From contig JBBMOA010000020.1 of NCBI GenBank assembly GCA_037954235.1, forward strand, positions 22,543,177 through 22,607,176: a stretch of 64,000 bases of DNA. Direction: 5' to 3'. Shown here piece after piece: positions 49,531 through 62,533 of the stretch (position 1 is the first letter of the stretch; the number at the start of each line of letters is the position of its first letter). Source of the stretch: Aulostomus chinensis. Taxonomy: Eukaryota > Chordata > Actinopteri > Syngnathiformes > Aulostomidae. Below the pieces are notes generated by a model. The model was not told where the DNA came from, ran no database searches, and was given only the letters and a program-made list of their open reading frames with translations. Position numbers and translations under genes: made by a program.

Positions 49531-49532
<2 letters not shown>
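48740..49532. other. noncoding, nothing recognised
   Basis: Unique sequence with no supported gene, RNA or repeat. Confidence 0.5.

Positions 49533-49562
<30 letters not shown>
49533..49562. repeat. (GT)n microsatellite
   Basis: About 15 perfect GT units. A (CA)n tract follows 143 bp downstream in inverse orientation. Confidence 0.95.
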
Positions 49563-49564
<2 letters not shown>

Positions 49565-49701
49565 ACTATATGTTTGGACTCTCCGAGAGGGGGAGGTCAA
49601 CTCCCAGAACACACTGAGACAGTGAGGCATTTAGCAGCCATCATAAAGAGTCCGTCTCTGCTTCCACTGAAGCCTAAAGGTGAAGCTTAATATACACGTG
49701 A

Positions 49702-49705
<4 letters not shown>

Positions 49706-49746
<41 letters not shown>
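49706..49746. repeat. (CA)n microsatellite
   Basis: About 20 CA units after GAGCGCG; inverse partner of the (GT)n tract at 49533-49562. Confidence 0.95.
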
Positions 49747-49748
<2 letters not shown>

Positions 49749-51325
49749 CTTTGCCCACCTTTCTCTGACACTTGTTCCGGAAAGAGGGTTTGACCTTTAT
49801 CAGATGGGAGCGCTAACATGCTAATAGTCCTGTCCACTCTCCAATTAGAGCTGGTAGGAGAAGGGCTGAACAGAGCGCCGTCTGCCACCTTGGATCTGAC
49901 TGAAAGATGGGGATTGTGGATGCTGTCAGCTCCACGGAAGGAGACGGCGGAGAAGAGAGGGAGGAGGAATTAATCAGGGGTCAAAGTAAGAGTGTTTGGG
50001 AGATGGCGCTTGTATATATTTTTTGTGTTCGCTGGATATCCAGTCACAGAAAGAGAAGCTGTAAATAAAGATCGTTGGACGCAGAATCTAATGACCCTCA
50101 GATCCTCGGTGAAGGGCGGCAGGACGTCTGGCCTCAGGCTGCCACCCCTGGACGGTTGCAGTCACCGGAGGGTTCATATTTTATCAGGGATGGTTTTAGA
50201 TGTGGCATCCCACATGTGGGTCGTGACTCAGCTCTGCAACGTCAAACTCCATTTGCTCCAAATATTACAAGGCGAAGCGATCATGAGATGATGGTATCGT
50301 ATCCATGAAACCTGCGTTCTTCTATCTTCTGGCCACTTGGGGGCCTCAAAACAGACCGGGCGCTGTGGTCCAACTCTGCTTCTTCTACTTTTAGCTCTGG
50401 TTTTTGGTCTCCTGCACCCTCACAGTGGAGTATAGCCATTAAACACTCCACTTCCATCCAACTCCATTCAATTTTACACAAATATTCTGCTGAGCTGGAG
50501 TTCAATGGCGCATTAAAGCGAGCCTGGTAAACCCGTGACTGTGTTCTAAAGGTCAGGATGGGTTTTTTTTAAGAGCGACGAGTTTCTTTGTTGAAGTTCA
50601 CAAAAGCATTTTTTTTTTGGATCATCACATAACGAGACAGAAGAATCCATCCCAGTCTGAAAAAATTAGGAACTGCGACCTGCAGTTATTAGGTTTGTTT
50701 GCTCCGTTTCGAAACTCATAATCACAAATGCAAAACACAGTTCCTTTCCTCACAATCTGCTGTGATCAGTTTTTTCGTGCGTGTCAGATGACACATGCTG
50801 CGTCATGCAGTTTTTCCATCATAGAATTCGTGGATCCTGAATCCCGTGTTGGAGGTCGTTTGCTGGTTTATACCTCTGTTGTTTGTTCTCTTCACTTTTG
50901 ACTCGAGTTTGGATCGGTTTTCTCTTTGGTCAGTAAATTAGTGGTCATTTCATTTGTGTTTCTTCATCAATTTGATGATTATTTCCATGAAAGAATTTTA
51001 ACCGTGTCATAGGTTGCCATTGTTGTTTTTGGTTTTTTTGGTTTTTCACTGGATTTCTCTTTGTTTACCGCTTGGTGCAACAGCGGTGGGTTCATTTTTC
51101 ATGCGGGTCTTTGGCTCTTTAAATTATTGCGAGGATTTTCGTACCTGAGCGTAGAAGGTTTGTGACACACTGCTGCATAATTCATTTAAAAGAAAACGTA
51201 CTTTTGTTTCCTCCTAAGTACATGAAATTTGTTCTCACTTAATGTGCCAGCCACAGTCGTGGTTTTCTAGAGCCGGGAAAAAAAAAAAACCCATCAGTTA
51301 GGTCATCAGCTGCTGTCATACATAG

Positions 51326-51328
<3 letters not shown>
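49747..51328. other. noncoding, nothing recognised
   Basis: Unique, T-rich in places (50570-50620 and 51020-51060). No gene supported. Confidence 0.5.
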
Positions 51329-51377
<49 letters not shown>

Positions 51378-51420
51378 TGCGTGTGTGTGTGCGTGCACGT
51401 GCGTGTGTGTGCCCGTGCAC
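51329..51420. repeat. (GT)n/(GTGC)n microsatellite
   Basis: About 22 GT units followed by GCGTGCGT-type units, 92 bases in all, purine-pyrimidine alternating with few exceptions. Confidence 0.95.
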
Positions 51421-52238
51421 GGACCAGAAGGTTAAGTCCCCTCTCCCAGCAGATTGAACGGCGTGCTGATGTGATATGAGACATGGCGAGCTGCTGAACC
51501 TCGGCTGATTGGATGGTAACAGAAGATGATTGCTCTTTTCTTTTTTGGCTCAGGCAGCCTTCACCGCGGCTTTATTAGTTTTCAGACAGTTACACGGAGG
51601 ACGGAGACCAAGAGACGAGGGGGACGGCACCGTGAAGGGCAGGAGACCTTCCAGACACTGGATGGCCCAACAATTTCTTTTAATTTGTCCTCTGATTTAA
51701 TGAGCGCAGTCTGTGAATACAGACCGAGTACATCGAGATCAACCTCATTTAATATCATGGCCCCCTAGTGGTGTAGAGCTCTAATTACAGGCAAATAAAG
51801 TACAAATGGACAGCAGCAGGACAGGATGCAGTGGCCTAAACCTCACACATTTGTGTTCTGTTGGAGGAAACGGTGCCATTCATCTGTTTGTCCACGTCTC
51901 TTCTCATCAAACAGGAAACCCAACTCAGTTCCTGTGCAGCTGTAATAATTTCCTCTGCGGGAGTGGAAAAAACAAGCGAACGTCATGAAATTAGAATGAA
52001 AAACAACCGACATGTCAGGAAAAATAGAAGGCGAGCAACAAATCGTGGTTCTTTTCTCCTCAGAGGCAAGAATCCTGCAGATGACAGTGAGGTGGTGACA
52101 TCACCGGCTGGGGGGCTCAGATGGAGTCAAGCTATCAACGCAGATGAATTCCTTCAATTAACAATGAAGGTGACTTGAACAGACATCGCCGTGTGTTTTT
52201 ATTTTTCTCTTTTGCCTTTAGTTCTGCAATATTTAACG
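51421..52238. other. noncoding, nothing recognised
   Basis: Unique sequence. Frames of 60-105 codons on the plus strand have no domain. Confidence 0.5.
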
Positions 52239-52286
52239 TCCCCACCCCCACCACCCCCACCCCCACCCCAACCCCCCAGCCCCCGC
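52239..52286 (-). other. C-rich tract, minus-strand G-quadruplex motif
   Basis: Plus strand is a run of CCCCCAC-type units. The minus strand has at least six tracts of four or more G separated by one or two bases (GGGGTGGGGGTGG and similar), a strong quadruplex pattern. Confidence 0.85.
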
Positions 52287-52398
52287 AGTGCAACGCGCGG
52301 TTGGTTATCTGAAGGGCTCGCAATCATGAGTGAGGCGGAGTGGAAAAGCTTGAGTCATTAATGCTCCTAAGTAGCATTATTCAATCTCATCGAGGCCC

Positions 52399-52470
52399 AT
52401 CTCTCTCCCTCTGTCTCTCTCTCCCTCTCTCTCTCCCTCCCTCTCTCTCTCTCTCCCCCCTCTCTCTTTT
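52399..52470. repeat. (CT)n low-complexity tract
   Basis: About 70 bases of CT and CCCT units; polypyrimidine, matched on the same strand by GA-rich sequence at 52547-52580 (GAGAGAGGAGAGAGGGAGAG). Confidence 0.93.
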
Positions 52471-54442
52471 TTACTATTCTCATATTGCTGCACTCATGGC
52501 AGTCAGACTAATGCAGATGCCCATTATTCAGTGGTGCATACGGGTGGAGAGAGGAGAGAGGGAGAGGAGAGAAGGGTTAGAGGGAGAACAAACAGAATAG
52601 AAGAGAACAGAAATGTGGGAAGTTTAATATTCTTCTCCATCTTGCTCCTGGGCTGCCATCTGACTCCCATTTAATTGTTGTAATTGACCCAGGCTGTGAT
52701 AAATGTGATAAGGAAAATCAGGAGTGAAAGAAGAGGCAAGAAAGGAGAGGACAAAATGAGATGAGAGGATGAAAGCGAGGTAATGTGGTGGCACCGATGC
52801 TGCAGGAGGACATTTAGAGCTGCGGACAGATGGGTGTCGTCCATCCTATTACAGTCCAGGCAGGGTTCCCACTCTGTTCAAGACGCTTCAGAGCGATTCT
52901 TTAGAATCCCCGCGGCCCCCCGCTGGCCTCCAGGTGAGAAATTATCAAAGATCTTTTTAAAAGAGTGAAGAGGGAGCGCTCAGACAAGTACGGTTGAGGA
53001 GATTAGAAACCATAAATTATTACTTTGACAAAGTAACTCAATAATGTGCTTCAGGAATCACTGCAGACCTTCCATTCAGAGAACTGCACCGGGAAACCAG
53101 TCCTGAAACACCAGGATGGGAAGACTGGGGGACCCAGATAGACCGGAGCACCATCACCGTAAATCCGTTTGGTTCAGGACCAAGTGACATCGCCCCGTTT
53201 TTGATGTCATTCAAAACTGTTCTCCGGTCCATCCCTCTTCCACTATGGATAATTCCAGACCGGGAATCCTGGATCTCAACCTGCATCCTCGCACCTTCAT
53301 TCAACGCCAGGCTCAAATGTCAGAGCTCTGAACGAACAGATCTGCTCTGGTGCCCACAAATCACTGGATAGAGGGCAGGTTTGGTTCGAGCGCTGCCATA
53401 AACTGTCAGGGGTAAATGAAACACTTGCCCTTCTGGGGAGAGCATCTGGAGGCCATCAGAGGAAGGCAAACAGTGATTGGAAATCATTGCCATCGCAAAC
53501 TCCAGGAAAATGACTTTCGCTCTTTAAAATCTTGGGACGAACCCAACAAGTTTGGTCTCTGCAAACAGAACCATCGTGCGCGCTTGCAGAGAAATTGCCA
53601 GGTGAGATCCACACGGCCGTGGATCCTCAATGCGGGGAAGCGTTCTGATTCGTTTCGCCGTCCGCTGGCGGTCAGATCTCCCGGGTGTTTTTCAACGACT
53701 CGTGAGGATCCTGCGGTCTGATGGCGCTGTAAGTTTCACCCTAAATGCAACGAGCATCCATGTTAGCGGCTCTGCTGCAGAGGCGGGTCGTGCCGCGGCT
53801 GCGGTTTCACTCATTAAAGCCTCTATTCTTGTGTGTCCACTTAAAGAGAAAACACACAGAGCAGCAGATATCAGCGTGTGTGTGTGTGTGTGTGTGTGTC
53901 CTGAGAGGTCGAGACACTCACTAACACAGGTTAATCACAGCTTCTGTCAGGGTGTCTGTTGCCGTCTCGGTATCGCCATGGTGACTGACTCGCATCGACC
54001 CCAGACGGGGAGGCTCCTATCGATGATGTCACCACGTAGTAATCGGGCAGTAATTGGTGTGTAATGGCGTGTGTTTTCATGCTGCTGGAGACTGTGTCCT
54101 CAAACACAGGAATATCACTCCTCCTCAGGACTGTCATGGACTCCTGCCATCGATTTATGATTCTTTTCCGTCTCCGTGATTGCATTGATTTTCCCCCACA
54201 ATCACTCGAGGCATTTCTTAATTGAATCTCGCATGACTTTATGATGCAGTCTCTGGAGCTGACCAAGTAACGATATCTCAGGGCTCTCCCGCCCAGCCAG
54301 CTCAGCGCTGCGTCTCCAGAGCCTGGATTCTTATCTCGACATAATGTTGTTAGTATTTATCAAGTCACGCTGATCCCCAATCGTGTGCAGCTCACCAGAT
54401 GTGCACTCAGAAACCCACGCGCGTGTGTGCGTGTGTTTGTGC

Positions 54443-54477
<35 letters not shown>

Positions 54478-55296
54478 GTTTCTCCATATTCATTCTGTTT
54501 ATAGGCCAGCAGACATATGTGGTGACTCTCCCCGGCATTGGAATCCATTAAGAATTCATCAGTGGCAAGATGGCGCTTTCTTAATCAATGCTGTGTGATG
54601 TTGCTGGAGCGCTCAGCCTCGCCCAGAGAGAGCGAGAGCGAGGACGCGACGGCGTGCGAGGAGCGCGTAGGAAACCTGGGTTCACCTGATAAAATAGGCA
54701 CTGGGTTTCGTTTTTGCCCTTTTCATGTAAATATACGTATAAAAAAACTGGATTATTTAAAGGTGAGTTGTTTTCTGCACCTGAACACACCGCTGGCGGT
54801 GGCGGTGGCTCCTACGAGTCAACCCATCAGTTTGACTCATCATCATAAATCAAAGTAGATCTGAGTTCTGAAGGTGTTTCTGACCCCACCTGAGGTGTCG
54901 GTACCGGCAGGAGGACATCAGAGCCTCACAAACCGCCGCCAGTTTTGAAAATATTTTTTTGAATTTGTTGTTGTTGTTTTTGCAATCCCGCTTAGACAAA
55001 CACCAGCGAAGTGTGACGGGCCTCTTTTGCGGGGTAATGACGCAGATTCAGGAGAACAACACAACTAAAGTGTTTCCAGAGGGCACAAAACAAAAAAACC
55101 TGCATCTGGATGCACTTGCTGGTGGAAACTCTCTCAACGAAAAACTAACAGACAAAAATAATCTGATCTTCCGTTCGGCTCATTGACCGGCATCAGTGAC
55201 CTCAGGTGTCATGACATGAACCCGGGATAGAAACCATGACGGCGAGAGTAACATAGGAAGATAGAGGAAGTATTGGTAGTAGAGATGAGACATGTC
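52471..55296. other. noncoding; two short microsatellites
   Basis: Includes (GT)12 at 53876-53899 and (GA)15 at 54445-54474. Both strands of 53040-53361 are open for about 90 codons in one frame each, but neither matches a family. A YY1-like word, CAAGATGGCGC, lies near 54567. No gene supported. Confidence 0.45.
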
Positions 55297-55334
55297 GTGT
55301 GTGTGTGTGTGTGTGTGTGGGGGGGGGGGGGGGG
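55297..55334. repeat. (GT)n followed by G16
   Basis: About 11 GT units passing directly into a run of about 16 G. Confidence 0.95.
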
Positions 55335-55574
55335 CTCTTAACAGGTTCACAATCAACCACCAATTAAATACTTCAAAGGAAAAGGTGATCAAAAATGACC
55401 TTTATTGAGAGCGTCAGTCCTTATTTGTGTGTGTGTTTGTGAAGAACTTTGTATATCAAAGTACCACCTCAGAGAGAGAGAGTCTGAATATTTGTACAAG
55501 ATGAGTATTAGTATCAGGTGGGTATCTGATTTAGTACAAGTGTGAAGGCACCATCACCACAGGACAGTCACTGA
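55335..55574. other. noncoding spacer
   Basis: Unique sequence between the GT/G tract and the pyrimidine-rich minisatellite; nothing recognised. Confidence 0.6.
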
Positions 55575-56460
55575 CGAGCTCCTCAACCCTCCACCTCATC
55601 ACTTCCTCCTCAACCCTCCACCTCAACACTTCCTCTTCAACCCTCCACCTCCATCATTTCCTCTTCAACCCCCCGCCTCCACTTCCTCCTCAACCCTCCA
55701 CCTCCATCACTTCCTCCTCAACCCTCCGCCTCCATCACTTCCTCCTCTTTAACCCTCCACCTCATCACTTCCTCTTCAACCCTCCACCTCCATCACTTCC
55801 TCTTCAACCCTCCGCCTCCACTTCCTCCTCAACCCTCCGCCTCCATCACTTCCTCAACCCTCCGCCTCCATCACTTCCTCTTCAACCCCCCGCCTCCACT
55901 TCCTCCTCAACCCTCCGCCTCCATCACTTCCTCAACCCTCCGCCTCCATCACTTCCTCTTCAACCCCCCGTCTCCACTTCCTCCTCAACCCTCCACCTCC
56001 ATCACTTCCTCCTCAACCCTCCGCCTCCATCACTTCCTCCTCTTTAACCCTCCACCTCATCACTTCCTCTTCAACCCTCCACCTCAACACTTCCTCTTCA
56101 ACCCTCCACCTCCATCATTTCCTCTTCAACCCCCCGCCTCCACTTCCTCCTCAACCCTCCACCTCCATCACTTCCTCTTCAACCCTCCACCTCCACTTCC
56201 TCCTCAACCCTCCGCCTCCATCACTTCCTCAACCCTCCGCCTCCATCACTTCCTCTTCAACCCCCCGCCTCCACTTCCTCCTCAACCCTCCGCCTCCATC
56301 ACTTCCTCAACCCTCCGCCTCCATCACTTCCTCTTCAACCCCCCGTCTCCACTTCCTCCTCAACCCTCCACCTCCATCACTTCCTCCTCAACCCTCCGCC
56401 TCCATCACTTCCTCCTCTTCAACCCTCCACCTTTATCACTTCCTCTTCAACCCTCTTCAT
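55575..56460. repeat. pyrimidine-rich minisatellite with higher-order repeats
   Basis: About 32 units of 25-30 bases built from CTTCCTC, CTCAACCCTCC and RCCTCCATCA parts. Four or five unit variants can be told apart: short CTTCCTCAACCC, CCCCCC type, CTCTTTAACCC, CAACA end. Their order repeats: 55821-56060 recurs almost unchanged at 56196-56435, a 375-bp (14-unit) period, and the block starting CCATCATTTCC at 55651 recurs at 56112. The plus strand is nearly all C and T with scattered A. Unit lengths are not multiples of three and no frame stays open, so it is not coding. Confidence 0.96.
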
Positions 56461-59400
56461 CTTCCTGAATATCACAGTTATTGTCTGTGTTTGTCGGGCT
56501 CTCACCATCGCTAAATGTGGTTGCTGCTGAAACACTTCGGCGCGCGGCCCCCAGGAGTCGTCGTGCGGTGTCCTAACTTTTATCTTCAATAACACATAAA
56601 CAACACGCTCAAATGAAGAGAACAAAGCCTCGCTGGTGTTCATGCATGAAAGCGATTGGAGAAAAGAGACGAGAGACAGCACAAAAGAGGAGAACAGAGT
56701 GTTTATTTTAGTAATGAGCTCTTGTCTTCATGGTTTCCGCTTCCAGCTGGATGTTTTTGTTCTTCTGGCTGTATTTCATGTACACAGTGGATTTAACCAA
56801 GGAGGAACCTTACCTTGTTTAGATCGGAGTTGCCAAACACCTTCGCAGACAGAACAGTGTATATGTTAGCTTGGAGGGGATATACGGAGTGTAAATTGAT
56901 TACACTTGGCCCGTGGCAGCACGAGCAACATCATGTGTTTACTCTGTTTATCTCCACTTGTAAAATCGTCTCAGACTTTCACAGAGATGCCAAGATTTCT
57001 CCTGTGAATGCCAGCATGAAACAACCACGTAGTCACAAGTAGTCCCCGGAACTGTGGGAGAGCCTGACGTTGTAGCCACGTTAGCTGCTCGGACAGGTAG
57101 CACGCCTGTGTCCACGTGTTGAAAATATTCACGCCGCACACGATCCTCATGTATTCTGCGACACCAAAACTTTGGGGTTCAAATAAAGGATCGAATTAGA
57201 AAAAAGAAACATGGGTAACGCATGTTGCAGCTTTTCCTTGTTGGAGGGTAGAAGGGGAGGGTGGAGTGGCGTCAGGCATGAATGTGTTGTGGCTGCTGCC
57301 CGGCAGGTCTGTCGATGTCAGTGTTAATATTCACTCTACTTCTCAAACTGGACTTGTGTCTCCTGACTGTGGGAATATATTCTGTCTTTTTGCAGCCAGG
57401 GACTTTAGTGTGTAGCCCTAGCCAGCTAGTTAGCGAGCTAGCTAACAAGCACGCAGCTTTCAAACCCATTTTGATACAGTATCTTGTTGTGTTTCTGCTG
57501 TTATATGTTGAATAGAACCCAAAAAAACAACAACACCGAGGAGGGAGTAAAACATCTCCATGAGCTCGAGACGTCCTCTTGTGAGTGCTTGAAAGGCAAA
57601 ATACACTTTCTGGGTGCAGTGACGCTTAAAGGTCAGATTCAGACCTCGTCGGCACATTGCAGGATAAAAGAATCCACCATGCAAACAGAAGTGACAAAAA
57701 TCAGAGGTACTTCAAGTGAAGGGAAAGAGAGATGTCACTCGGGAGAGTTCATTTCAGGGACATGAGAGGATTCAAGGTTCTTTTCGAGAACGATGAGCTT
57801 CAGCTTACCAGCACTTTGTCACATTGTTTTATATTTATCTCCTCCCTGACTGATCCCGTACCCCCTGTCAACAGAAGAGCAGAAATGCTGTCTCGTGACG
57901 CGAGTGAGGTAAATGACGCTGACATAAACATGACAGGAGAGCGACGCTTCCTCTGGGCCTCCAAATAGCCTGGACATAAAAATGTATGTGCACTCAGACG
58001 GTATTTGAGGGGCGATTATTGTTTCAATCACTCCACGTGCGACAGCGGAGCTGGAGGGAACCCGGGTTAGGAACATGTGTATGTTGGCTTTGCCATCTTG
58101 TTTGTTATTAATCTGATGTCCACTTTAAATGAAAACAATATTGTGACCACCGGGATTCAAGAGTGACCCGGAAACATTTGGGGGTCGCGGGGCAGAAGGT
58201 CGTCATGACACACAAAACTGTGATGAGGTGTTTGTGGTTCAGTGCTGCGGTGAACGGCGTTGAGCCATTGTAGCTGTTTAGGCTGTAAAATGGTGGATAC
58301 ACAGTGTTGAATGGCCCACAACCCGAGAGAAGTTTGGTCGGATAACGTCAGATGTCTGTAAGATCCTGCAGAAAACGTATTTCTTTGTCCGCACGCGTGT
58401 TAGCTGAGCGCTAACTGGAAGTAGTTTATCGGGCTGGTGGAGGTCCGGCCGTGAGCTGCTCAGCGAATGTTGCAGCAAACACAAACTCCACACACGGTGA
58501 GGAGAAATGTACCTGATGGCGATGAGATTCACGAGCATCGTGTGACCTCATTTGGCGAGTGTGTGAACGTCTATGAAAATGGGATTCGGTGTAGCTGTGA
58601 CACGCAGATATCAGCTCGGCTTCTGCTGGGATTCACCTCGTGTTCTGTAGGTTTGTTTTTGTTACTTCTTTGGATGCCTCCATTGTTTGTGGAGAACACG
58701 AGCTGCCTCTTCTTTACCACGCGATGATAGCTTCAAGTAAAAAGTAAGTAAAAGTATATTCAGAGAGGAAGGAAAACGGAATAAGTAACTGAGTACAGGC
58801 GCATGTGGTTTGCTTTATTTCCTATTTTCTAATTTATTTATAGGACACAACATTTTGAAATACACCTGCGATGGCAGTTGGAATAGAATATTCTGAAACT
58901 TCAGCGTCTGCTGCACAGATACAAGATTAAATTTAGCAAGAGAATAAAAAAAACTACCTTCTACCACTTTCCCACAGCAGAAACTTGTCGGTATCCCTAT
59001 AGTCAAACAGCAGGACATGAATGATTCAAGGTTTTGCTTTCCCGCATCTCTCAACGTATGCGGCTAAGAGAACCACAGAGACACTAAGAGCTGCTATTTC
59101 TCATCATGTTTGCTCCGCTACCAAGCTGCTAGAATTCATGTTGAAGGGCCCCGACACTCCCAAAGTGTGTCTGGGTGCAAATAGCTGCACTAAAAAAAAC
59201 ACTGTTTTATTTAACTACCAAAGGGAAATTAATACCTAAAGTAACCTGCTCACGTCCCTGTCTGCCCATCAGTCTCTCCTCTTTCCCCCCAAACGCTCAG
59301 AGCTGACGTCCGTCCCCACTGATCCTGGATCTGCTCCACCTTCCTGCCTGGTAAAGGAAGGTTGTGGTGGCTGCTGTTGCAGGATGTGCTTGCTGATGGA

Positions 59401-62400
59401 GAACTGTTGGGTGGAGGCTCATTGAACTCAAACGACGTCAGCCATAAAATTAGCGACTGCTCATCCCTGGAGAGACAATAAAGACGCCTGAGAAACAGCT
59501 GAAGACCCGGTCTCCTCCTGTGTCTGATGACACAAAGAAACAAGCACCTGGGTGGAGATGAAACAGAAGTTTTCAAATCACGGGTTAATGGTGAAATTAC
59601 CAGAAATATGTCAAGAGCAGCTTAACCCTGCGGGGCGGATGTGCTGACATTTTAACTCCTACTTTAGGCCTGACAACATCTTAATGTGAACATGAAAACA
59701 CGGCGTGGAAGGAGCAAACACACACGAACGCCTGGAACTTCAATCTGCCGGCTGCAGGAGCCCAGAATAGCAAAGTTCCCTCTTCCCACCCATGCATTCA
59801 TGCATTCAAATGGATTCATTCCATCGGATGCATAAGAACTATAGCCAGTCATGGGAAGGGCCAAACTGCCACAGTGGAAGTCGTATTCACGGCACAAGCT
59901 TGTGTTTGCTTTCCAGTGTCTGTCATGCTGCCGTTCCTACAATCGCTTCTGTGTAAATGACAACAGATCCAAATCAGACCCGAAACGCTCTGGTGTGGCT
60001 GACTGCTGTCTAAGAGCTGAGCGTTTCCAAGTGGTGCAGAATTAGACCCCCCATCACTGATTCATCTGTGTGCATAACTTGGGGGTAAAACTCCAAAAGA
60101 AACCTCTCTTTTCAGTGACAGTCAGAGGACTCAGAACTCCCTTCAGGAAGTCATGGCGGTGACGTCCACTGATAATGTGTCCAGCCACGAGTTCAGTGCA
60201 TTTAATGCATCGTGCACATGGCGTGAACTGGCCCATATATGTGCATCTGCCCCCCAATCGCCCAAAACCAGAGTATCTGCACTGGAGCGTGATTGACAGG
60301 GACAGTCTGCTGCTGCGTACCGCGTGGAAAAGGTCAGCTCTACCCAGAGTTCATGTGGGAAAGTGGCTCGTGAGAGGGGTTAACAACCGCATGAATAACA
60401 GCGAGCAGCTCTTGAGAATAATTTGATTTGGTGGAGATAGACATCAGCTCTCCTCGCATCATTAACTGTACTTGAAGTTCCCCGCGTCGCGTCCTTCACC
60501 AGGACACTCGGAGTTCCCCTTTTGCTCCGTGCTTTTCTGTATTTTCTTCACAGCTGGAGAGTTTCTATCCGACCGCAGCAGAGTTTGCTCTTCATTTCTT
60601 TTCTCTTTGTTTTCTTCAAGCGAGCAACAGCTTCAAATTAGATTGAATTGATCGATGCAGCCACTGAGGGTCTGCGGCGAGATCCTTGACCTGATTGGTT
60701 GTTATGAGTAAGGTTCTGAATGCTCGAGGGGAGAGTTTGGTTTTTTTTTTTTTTTAAAGCGTCAGAGGAGCTAAAAAAACACAAAGACTGCTAGCTTGGA
60801 CAGCTCTATTTTGTAAAAAAAAAAAAATTCCATTCAGAGAATCAGTCGCCTCTGCGGGTCTCAGCTGTGATAGAGAGGATGTTGAAGTCAAGGTAAAGAA
60901 GATTTATCACACAGTTCTTGTGTTGAACAGCTGACAGGTCCATTAATTAACACCTTGATTTACTGCTAAGAAATGCGGACGACATTTAGCTTACCGACGC
61001 TGATCCCAACAGCAATGCAGCCACTGCGTGCGGAGTTTCGCTGACATAAATCACAGCGCTGGTTGTGCTCCCGGGGCGTAAATGTGTCCAAATGCTAAAA
61101 CCCAGCACCGAGCACAAGAGGACGACGTAAAGATAAAAGTATTGAACATTTGTGCAGCTCAACGGTCGTGACTGGTGCTCCTCCCCTTTGGTCAACTTCC
61201 CCTTCATAACCATCGAGAACAGCGCGTCAAAGTTAGCCTCCAGCGCCACGCGACCCTCAACCTGACGGGCAGCTGATTAGCCCGCTGGAATTTGTTGACT
61301 GAATAAAAACACGATTCTCTGCTTGAAAACGAGTCACAGAGTCGTTAGGAAATGCAAAGGTGGCCATGGTTCAGTGTCTGGTTCAACATTTTAACTTTCT
61401 TTCTTTCACATCATGTTGCACCTCCCACACTGGCTTGTGCCGACAGCGCAGTTTATATAGGTTTCACTTCTTATTGTGGTTAAATGACTGGCCTTTCTTT
61501 GACCTTTCTAATTACTGAAATATAAAATCTTGCATACGGCAGTCAAGGAAAAACTGTGTTTTCTACTGCACGCTCCACTCAGCAGCTTGGATTACTTTCC
61601 TTTTTACGGATCAAATATTATTAGCTTGAAGAAAGAAAAAGCTTTAGCAGTGGCAGAGTGGTAATTACTATTAACAATAAGTGAACTGAGTTTCAATAAA
61701 AATAAATTCCACAGAAACAGGAACCTACAGAGGAACAAACCTGTACATTACAGGTTTTATCCTCTATCATCCTCCCTCGGTGGGCCAGACTCAGGTCCAT
61801 CTGATGTAGTTGTTGCTGGAGGTTGCGTGGGGGTGCATACATCCCTGGACCAGAGCCACAACTCAGGATCCCTCCTGAGCCGCCGGTTGGTTGAGAGCGG
61901 CCAAGAACGACAGCCAATATTAGCGACTACAGTCGGCGGCTGAGCAAATTAATGTACAAAAAAAAAACATGCAAAAAAAAACCCGACATTGTAATTTCTT
62001 GCTGTAACTGCAGAGGCCAAGTTGCTTTTTTTTTTTTTTTTTTTTTAATACAAGACTTGTGAGCGTTAATCGATTTTAGAAAACGAAAAAAAACCAAAGA
62101 ACGTGGAATTAACTCTAATGCCAATAAACTAAAATGTTCAAAAGACAGCTGAATCTGTGGCGTGGAGGAGGAGGAGGAACGTAGGAAGCCAGCAGTTGTA
62201 AAAATGACTGATGTGTGTGGCAGATGGAGAGTGTTTTACGACCTGTACCGGCACTCCATTTAAGTGTGTACGAAATTGATGGCCAGCCATAATTGACCTC
62301 TGTAGCCACTACAGTACTGAAAGCTGTTCTTCCACTTTGAGGATGGAGGAAAAAAGGAAAGGAGGGAGGTTCTCTTTCTCTTTTTGACTCGTGGGTAGAG

Positions 62401-62506
62401 TTTGATTTATGTAACTCTGCGGCAGGTTGGCGTTTCAACATCACGGGGGTCTGATGGATGGAGGAAAACAACAGTAGATGAGGAAGTCTGGAAGGGGGGA
62501 TAAATG
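56461..62506. other. noncoding; short homopolymers
   Basis: Long unique stretch. Poly(T) lies at 60741-60755 and 62026-62046, poly(A) at 60817-60829. Two minus-strand frames look slightly protein-like (61249-60986, hydrophobic core FYLYVVLLCSVLGFSIW; 61917-61693, MYAPPRNLQQQLHQMDLS). Both are short and match no family, and splice signals are weak. A CTAGC-rich part near 57418-57450 and GTAAAAAGTAAGTAAAAG near 58739 resemble repeat debris. Confidence 0.4.
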
Positions 62507-62533
62507 GAGAGAGAGAGAGAAGAAGAAGAAGAA
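62507..62533. repeat. (GA)n(GAA)n tract
   Basis: GAGAGAGAGA followed by five GAA units. It produces the leucine/serine run in a 149-codon minus frame (62564-62115). Confidence 0.9.

Noticed and set aside
53040..53361. Opposite open frames of about 90 codons on both strands
   Set aside because: Neither strand shows a domain or splice signals; mirror-open frames are expected in GC-balanced noncoding DNA.
60986..61249. 87-codon minus frame with a hydrophobic helix
   Set aside because: Protein-like to the eye, but this length is common by chance here; no known family and only a weak acceptor.
61693..61917. Minus frame with a QQQLHQM-type segment and a possible GTTTGT donor
   Set aside because: Looks like a glutamine-rich exon, but no family was recognised, the acceptor side is poor and the length is ordinary.
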